Assembly (NCBI GenBank): GCA_018292915.2
Contig: JACVVK020000150.1
Coordinates: forward strand, 247,501 to 311,500
Reading direction: 5' to 3'
DNA: 64,000 bases
DNA from: Batillaria attramentaria
Taxonomy: Eukaryota > Mollusca > Gastropoda > Batillariidae
The notes beneath the pieces were generated by a model. The model was not told the origin of the DNA. It saw only the letters and a list, made by a program, of their open reading frames with translations, and searched no databases. This document shows positions 57,421 to 64,000 of this stretch, in pieces. The position numbers and the translations under genes are program-made. Each line of letters begins with the position of its first letter. Position 1 is the stretch's first letter.

Positions 57421-58251
57421 TCATACATGATTCGCCGACACATAGCTATTATTAACCAGGGACATCAAGTTTGATCTATATTTCTGCAAATTGGGCCAGC
57501 TTCAGTTTTATGTAGTTTGGCCTCGGGCTTCGACAGTGCACAGATTTCTTTTTGTTGATTCGTAGATGTGCTTGGTTTTTACTTCATCTGGCGGGAAAAC
57601 ACATCTCAAACTGTCCACTTAAGGTAACGCTAGTATAAAAAATCTGTTCGTCAAAAACAAGCAGGCAGATGAAACTGTGTTAAAAAATCTTTCCAGTTTT
57701 TACACGCAGGTTGGCTGCGTGGAAACAATAAATGTACATGTACTCTCAAAATGAGCGAGGTCTTGGCACCAGACTGACCTTGTGACCTTTACTGGTACAC
57801 ATCTGCTACCAAAATCTCTCATAGATCATTTAGTGGAGATGTTTCGCTTGATTTGCCCCAAAGACGTACAGCATGTAAAATTTGAAATATCAACTGTGAA
57901 GACATCCATAGTCTTTGTAAATTTTGAATGTTTGACCCAGAGATTGTCGTTATTAGATCACAGGAGTATATATAATCTGCGCATGTTCGCTTTTTCTGGC
58001 AATGTGTGTGTGCCAGTATTGGTCCCAACCCTTAACTCCTAACCCTGATACTTCTGCCCCTAGTTATACTTACCCCAAAACTCATTCAACCTAACTTAGT
58101 AATTATTCTAAATCACACCTAAGTTCAACCTAGGTTCAAGGAGGATCAAAAGTGCATAGACCCTGGTAACCATTTAGGCTACACTGTGTACCAGCTTTGC
58201 AAAACTAGGGAACCTGAATATTTCTGACAGCCCAAAACAGTTTGTCACAGT

Positions 58252-58320
<69 letters not shown>

Positions 58321-60954
58321 CGTGTGTTCAGGAAGCTAATCAAGGTAAACGGTAACATGTGAGAGGGTACAGTTACACAGTTATTGGCATCTGCTTTGCC
58401 ATGGGGCAGTGAGAAAAACAAAGCAGACGATGCAGGAACCATTCACGCTATGCTGTGTATGATGAGTGCCGATTTTAATAAACTGGAATTCAAAATTCAT
58501 TTGCCATTTTGGCTACGGGAAACATGAGCTTGATTTGCCTGACATGAGATCTGGCATTTGGCAGCAGATAAGTGCTTTTGTCATCCCTGAGGTTACCGGT
58601 GCTTAGCTTAGCCTTAGGTCAATTTACTTCAGGATCTGCATGTCTGTCTGTCAGTGTGTTTCCAGTAGTGAGTGTGACAATTGTCAAACATGGATTGGAT
58701 AATTGCAGGTATAATCAAACTGTGTGTGTTTCAGGTGCAACATTCCCCAAAAAAGGACAGATGGTAGTTGTCCACTACACTGGTGAGTGAAGACTGAATT
58801 AAAACTGTAAAGAAACAGAATTTAATTGAATTGTTTTCCAAAGATGGGGAAACTAACACAAATTATGTCTGTGTAATGAATTCCCCCCACCCCCACCCCG
58901 AACTCCAGTGCGTATGTGATTTCCACAGCCTTTCATGTAATGATGTATTTCAGGTATTCTAGCTGGAACTGGACAGATGTTTGATTCTTCCAGAGATCGG
59001 AAAAATCCATTTAGATTTAAGCTTGGGAGTGGAGAAGTTATTAAAGGTAAGTGTTCTTAAGGTATTTGAGAACATGTCAAGATTGACATTTCATGTAACT
59101 ACAATGTTATGATCAGGTTTTGGTATAACAGTGAATTTCTTGAGACACCATTTGCTACTAAGTGACCCAGACTTGGAGTTTTAATTTCCTGACAGTGACA
59201 AAATTAACTTCGGTGAACTTAATTGTGGTATTTGTGATTGTTTTAAGAGGGGTTTTTGATTGGCTTTTCCATGCTAGCGAATTACAGACTTTGTGAACTG
59301 TTCTCTTGATGTTGAACTGCTTGCTGCTCAGGCAAAAAAAGGCATCTCTAGGGGGTGAACATGTACGAATAGTTGACTTCAATTACAACAACAACAAAAT
59401 TCACTTTGAGTGCATCATTTGTGTGCAGGTTGGGAGGAAGGGATTGCACAGGTAGGTACATGCAGTTTACCTTTGTCTCCCCTCCCCCCCCCCCCCCCCC
59501 CCCCCCCATGGTTTATTTGAGCTGTGTTGTGGGGGGAGGGGGTCTCTCAGGGTACTCTGGAGTTTGATTTCAACAACCAAAAAAAAAAAAAAATGCAAGT
59601 TTTAATGAGCAGTTTTTTTTTGGGTCAAAATCAGGAACGCACATAGTGTATTTTATATAATCAGGGACACCAAATTGGGAAAATTATTTATTCCACATCC
59701 TGCCTGGGTTTTGTTTTTATTTGAAGGCTGACAATGGCAAAGCAACTGCTTTGCGCGGCATCTCTGACTGAAATGTTTTACTTCTTATGGTGTGGTCCAT
59801 AGGCTTGGAGAAGTCAGTATCTCTGTTTCGGAGCCTCCGTTTGAGCAAAGAACTGGAACTAAGCATACAGTTGTCACAAACACGACCAACTGTTACTGGG
59901 GATGATAAAACTCAGCAAAAGATCAACAGTTTCACATCCAGCAACTGGCAAAGATATCTAGATTTCATTTGTTTATAGTTATACTGAAAATGGCTTTTGT
60001 CCTCACCATCATCTCTAATGAGAACGCAGTACTATATGTAGGGTGTACCAGAAGTAGTGTCCGAAATACTGCCAGCCGAATTAAATGACGAAAACGACCA
60101 GCGTGTATTTCAAAATAAGGCTTAGTGTTTGCCCTACGTCTTGGCATAATTTTAGGTCAAACTGTGAGATCATTCAAGAGTTATGATACCATGTTGCACC
60201 TAGTCAAACCCATGGTGCCTAAAAAAAAAATAAAAAAAAAGATCCGAAAATCAACATTTTTAATTGATTCATATTTTGAAGTGTTTGAAGTGTGATGGTG
60301 TTGAGTGGAGTATGCAGGTGCACAAATGTCGTAGTGAGGGAGTCAACGCATGGCTTTATGCAAAACGCAGCTTTTAATACCACTAGTAAGGAGCAGTGTA
60401 CTATGCCTGCAAAACATGTCCGACAGACATTAGCACACTACCAAGAAAGAAGGAAATAAAACAAGAAACATACAAAATTAATGAAACATAGGAATGGTGA
60501 AAGTCATAGACAATAGCTATGACACAAATAATTATAAACAGAGATACCAGTATTAAACGTGATGCCAACAATGCCTAACAAATACCGCCATGAAGCCATT
60601 CAACATAAACAGGATGAAACTAAAACAACCTATGAAACAGTCAGGCCACCAACTAACAAAAGAAGAACGAAGAAGAAGAGAGAGAGAGCATACAAAATGT
60701 AATAACAAAAGTTAAATGTGGACCGGGCCAAAAGGTCACACAAAAATATAAATATGGACCTGACTGGAATTTTTCACAGTTCAAGGTTATACTTAATAAT
60801 AATAATAGTGGATATTTATATAGCGCTTATCCTCTGGAAGCTCTAACCTCTTACAAAGTTAAGAAAGATAAAAATAAAATAAAATGGCATGAAAATGGTG
60901 CCTGTAAGAACAATAAAAGACACAGCAGTTGTGGAGCGCGCGCCCGCCCGCACG

Positions 60955-61030
<76 letters not shown>

Positions 61031-61794
61031 GTTATGTCAGTCCCTCATTACTGCTGAGAACAACTATGTTTTGACTGCAGTTTTAAAGGTGGGGACCGAA
61101 TCTATATGCCTTATGTTTTTTTTTGGAAGGGTGTTCTAAAGGGTGGGTCCTTCGTGTGAAAAGGACCGCTGCCCATATGTCTTTGTTCTAACGTTTGGAA
61201 CACGAAGAACAGGTGAGTCAGCTGAAGACCTGAGGTGTCTAGATGGTGTGTTTAGAGTTAGTAAACTGGCAAGATATGCAGGGCCGGTACCAGCAATGGA
61301 ATTGTAGCACGGACACATCACTTTGTATTGAATTCGGGACTGCACAGGTAGTCAGTGGAGAGAAAAGAGGATGGGGGAGATGTGATCTGATTTTCTGGCT
61401 TTCATCTCAAGACGGGCAGCATTGTTTTGAACTTTCTGAAGCTGGTGCAGGAGATATATTGGACAACCAGAAAGAAGAGAATTCCAGTAATCCAGTCATC
61501 ACAGATAAGCCAAACTTTGGATAAGTCAAACAAAAATCCATTTCCCCGGCGAATTTGACTTCAGCATGTTCCACTGTATGTATAACGTTATCCTCACAAT
61601 TTTCTGTTCATGTGAAATGTGCTGTATCTTTGCTTTTATTCAGAGCAGCAACAACTTTCATCATCTAATTTTTTTTTTTTAAGCAAAAAACTTTGCAACA
61701 TGAACTTTTCATTGTTTTTCAGATGAGCACTGGTGAAAGGGCAAAATTAATTTGTACACCGGACTATGCATATGGTTCCAGAGGACATCCAGGC
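56468..61794 (+). CDS. FKBP1A: FKBP12-type peptidyl-prolyl isomerase, last exon outside window
   Basis: Five phase-compatible exons: 56468-56504 ([12 protein letters not shown]), 58735-58782, 58954-59046, 59429-59451 and 61723-61794. They give [41 protein letters not shown] and MSTGERAKL...[11 protein letters not shown], a near-collinear match to FKBP12. Residues that line the active and rapamycin/FK506 pocket (Tyr of VHYTG, Phe-Asp of FDSS, Phe of PFRF, Val-Ile of EVI, Trp of WEEG, Tyr of DYAYG) are all present. The expected last strand (IPPHATLVFDVELL-like) was not found before 64000, so its exon lies to the right. The protein is cytosolic; FKBP12 proteins also stabilise ryanodine receptors and TGF-beta type I receptors. 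Exon 4 is only 23 nt. Confidence 0.92.
58252..58316. repeat. (TG)n microsatellite
   Basis: A TG repeat of about 30 units lies in FKBP1A intron 1. Confidence 0.95.
60795..61502 (-). mobile_element. 5'-truncated CR1/L2-like LINE, second copy
   Basis: The minus-strand frame at 61345-61136 reads [33 protein letters not shown] and [14 protein letters not shown], the same region as the copy at 9863-10735. Upstream remnants reach about 61500. The 3' side has (CA)n (60961-61027) and ends GCGCTATATAAATATCCACT followed by (ATT)n at about 60797. It lies in FKBP1A intron 4. Confidence 0.8.
61503..61577 (-). mobile_element. pogo/Tigger-like terminal fragment
   Basis: Read on the minus strand this begins CAGTGGAACATGCTGAAGTC and continues GGGGAAATGGATTTTTGTTT, closely matching the left end of the 53224-54620 element. 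Only about 75 bp remain, and it abuts the LINE copy at 61502. Confidence 0.65.
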
Positions 61795-62579
61795 GTATAT
61801 CCTTTCTGGCACTTTGAGACGAATATGTTTCTAAATTTGCTTCTTATTACACAAACTTGAGTATCATAAATCAATATACAACACTCTCACCAAGCAGAAT
61901 TTATGTCAATGCAGAAATTGATAATGAATTTTTTCGCTTCGCCACTAGCGCACAACCTCAGCAGGTCATACACACTTAGGGATATAAAAGCGAGAAGTCG
62001 GTGCTTCCTCTTCTACGCATTGTCGTCTCCTAACCAATCTCTAATTTTTTCTTATGCCTTACATGGCCAAACAGAAAATTTGTCTTTGTGTTCTGCTTCT
62101 AACTGTTTTGATGTAGGAAATGGAATGTTTCCCCTCAGCCAAAGGACCAAGGGTAAGTATGATATTTATTTGTGGAGCGCATTTTCTCTCTGTACTTGAA
62201 AATATATTTGTATTCCGTATGAAGAACGAAAATTTGCCGTGTTTTGCAACAACTGGAAAGTATACTGACTTCCGGATGGCACTGTGTTTTTTTTCGACCT
62301 TTTTTTTTTTTTTTTTTCTACTTTCCACCCGAAGTGTCACTCATGCATGAGGCTTCTTTGAAACTCAATCTTTTGCAAGCGGATTGTTTGGATGTCACGT
62401 AATAATGGGAGCAAAATCCACAGGATGACAGACAACAGTCACCGGATTTTCCATAGGAAAATAGACAGGTGAGGCTGAATTGAAAATTGGTATCATGCAG
62501 ATAACAAGGCTGAAAATCTTCCACCTTTTGGTGGACTTTCACCTTTGCCTAAAAAAAAATTTCTCCCCTCCCCCCCCCC

Positions 62580-64000
62580 CCCCCCCCCCCGAAGGTCAAG
62601 GTCATTAAAGCTGTCTTGTGAATTTGAACATTAACGTTTTCGGAGGAACTACAAATACCAGAGGCATCAAACTTGGCATAATGATAGATATTGATCAGAT
62701 CTCACTGGCCCCCGTAGTGCAGTGGTTAGCACTTCGGACTATGGACCGGGAGACCCGGGTTCGAGTCCCAGCCGAGGCAAGCGGGATTTTTCCTACCTAG
62801 GTCGGCTCCTACCCAGAGCGGGTGTGCTATGGGCCCAATGGGGAGGCTGTTGCCACACAGCCGAGCTTCACCCACTTCACGGGTGCGACTTTGGGGGTGC
62901 TTCCCTCTGTATGACACGTCTTATGATGTGGATGATTACACGGCCGGCACCGCAGGTGCCGTAGTTCCCGGGCCCGGTTAATGCCTGGATATTTATGACA
63001 GGAAGCGTGGTATGCGGCCCTGTCCCGCAGTCCCAAACCACACGGACCTCCATAGCATCATCTTACGATCATCCTCATCTCCATCATCATGCATAATTAA
63101 AAAAAAAAAAAAAAAATGCCCCAACTTCCGAGCCCTCCGTGGATTCCACCCATTACCTGGGAGGAACACCACTGGAGCCGGCAAAGAGTTGTGGCAGCAA
63201 AAAAAAAAAAGAAAAAAAAGATATTGATCAGATCTCATGTAAATGACCTTGACCCAAGGGCAAGGCCGTACAAACTTTTTGGGAAAATTGTAATATTGCC
63301 AGGAACTCGGAACGCCAGAGACATATTACTTGGCATGGTGATAGATAGTGATAAGAGCTTTACAAACATACTCTTTTGAATGATCTTGACCCTTGTCACA
63401 AGGGAGCCATGGAGGCCTCTGCCTCTCTAGTTTAAACGTTCAACAAAGCTGGGGCATTTGAAGGTATTTTTGGCTCCTTTGTGAAACAAAGTGAGTCTAT
63501 GTAATAACCCTCCGTCGTCTGTGTGTGTGTCTGTCTGTCTGTGTGTGTGTCTGCAGTAAACCTTAACATTGGCCTTTTCTCAGAATCTACAAACAGCAGA
63601 GACACCAAAATTGGCATGCTGATAGACAGCCATGAGGTCTTTCAAAACATGATTGACCTTGAGCCAAGGTCAAGGTCACTAAAACTGTCTGTTTGGAAAT
63701 TTTACATTGGCATTTTCTCAGAATCTAGACATGCCAGAGACATCAAACTTTGCATGATGATAGGCATTGACAGCACCGTTACTGACATACCTGTATTTAG
63801 TGACTTTGAGTCAAGGTCAAGGCCACGCAAACTGTTTTGCGGAATACCTCCCAAAACCTTAACATTGGCAATTTGTCAGAAACAATAAACAGCAGAGGCA
63901 CCAAACTTGGCACGCTGATAGAAAGCTATAAGGCCTCTCAAAACATATCATAATGACCGACCTTGACCCAAGGTCGAGGTCACTAAAGCTGTCTATTTAG
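62580..64000. repeat. TCAAGGTCA-family array, interrupted by a SINE
   Basis: Units in the opposite orientation to the MDC1-intron arrays read AACATTGGC(A/C)TTTTCTCAGA, ATCTA(G/C)A(C/A)A...AGAGRCA(T/C)CAAA and TTGACC...AAGGTCAAGGTCA. Exact TCAAGGTCA occurs at 62596, 63670 and 63811. A (TG)n with CCTCCGTCGTC near 63510 is the reversed array end. The SINE at 62705-63219 split one unit. Confidence 0.8.
62705..63219 (+). mobile_element. tRNA-derived SINE with target-site duplication
   Basis: The head (about 62709-62780) has a polymerase III A box (TAGTGCAGTGG) and B box (GGTTCGAGTCC) and folds as a rough tRNA. The body ends in A-rich tracts (63098-63116 and 63199-63219). The 18-bp GATATTGATCAGATCTCA is present exactly on both sides (62687-62704 and 63220-63237), so the insertion boundaries are firm and the insertion is young. 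Confidence 0.92.

Larger units (their letters stand above)
61795..64000. other. FKBP1A: FKBP1A last intron, to right edge
   Basis: No terminal FKBP exon was found. The stretch holds T- and C-homopolymer runs (about 62290-62320, 62571-62590), a tRNA-derived SINE and a TCAAGGTCA-family array that runs off the window. Confidence 0.6.

Noticed and set aside
61795..61860. Read-through end of FKBP ([11 protein letters not shown]...) as the true C-terminus
   Set aside because: It lacks the conserved final beta-strand of FKBPs, and a donor (GTATAT) sits exactly at the end of GHPG, so intron sequence is more likely.
62117..62156. EMECFPSAKGPR block with acceptor and donor as an FKBP exon
   Set aside because: The splice-like borders exist, but the sequence does not match the expected IPPHATLVFDVELL region.
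62708..62780. A tRNA gene
   Set aside because: It has polymerase III boxes, but acceptor pairing is imperfect and it is continuous with a SINE body bounded by exact target duplications.
63523..63888. 121-codon frame with repeated NIGIFSES-like segments, also seen at 50504-50785 and 51419-51757
   Set aside because: It is the translation of the TCAAGGTCA-family repeat; the same phrase appears in several arrays and strands with frameshifts, so it is not a protein family.

Overview
This is nuclear DNA from an animal. Five conserved protein-coding genes are split into many small exons with GT-AG introns. They sit in DNA rich in long (CA/TG)n microsatellites, poly-G/poly-C runs, LINE, SINE, Penelope-like and DNA-transposon remnants. 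The repeat types and protein sequences suggest a marine lophotrochozoan, most likely a gastropod mollusc; that placement is inference. No bacterial-type operon, rRNA gene or true CRISPR array is present.

Layout by exon reconstruction: (1) 1722-4974, + strand: the 3' part of a coiled-coil gene resembling CCDC152; its 5' exons lie left of the window. (2) 6661-19401, - strand: POLE4, the histone-fold subunit of DNA polymerase epsilon. Its three recognised exons are separated by introns of about 3.0 and 9.4 kb that hold a poly-C satellite, a CR1/L2-like LINE and a candidate 5.4 kb transposon (13121-18522) with inverted ends and a periodic internal motif. (3) 21107-31867, + strand: an SLC25 mitochondrial carrier, seven exons, with a GC-AG intron, a duplicated splice donor and a Penelope-like palindrome in its introns. 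(4) 34240-55088, - strand: MDC1, apparently complete in 21 exons and about 1,600 codons, with an N-terminal FHA domain, TQ-motif repeats and C-terminal tandem BRCTs. (5) 56468-61794 and beyond, + strand: an FKBP12-type prolyl isomerase (FKBP1A), five exons visible, last exon beyond the right edge.

CCDC152 and POLE4 are convergent, POLE4 and SLC25 divergent, SLC25 and MDC1 convergent, and MDC1 and FKBP1A divergent. POLE4 (replication and chromatin) and MDC1 (gamma-H2AX-dependent damage signalling) are both genome-maintenance genes, but nothing here shows coordinated function.

The strongest leads are the TIR-bounded element whose core repeats a palindrome-forming box about every 170-200 bp; the nine MDC1 repeats that copy the N-terminal DATQ(V/A)I motif expected to bind FHA domains; and a dispersed repeat family carrying exact TCAAGGTCA nuclear-receptor extended half-sites. 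All coordinates come from reading splice sites by eye; no alignment or database search was run.
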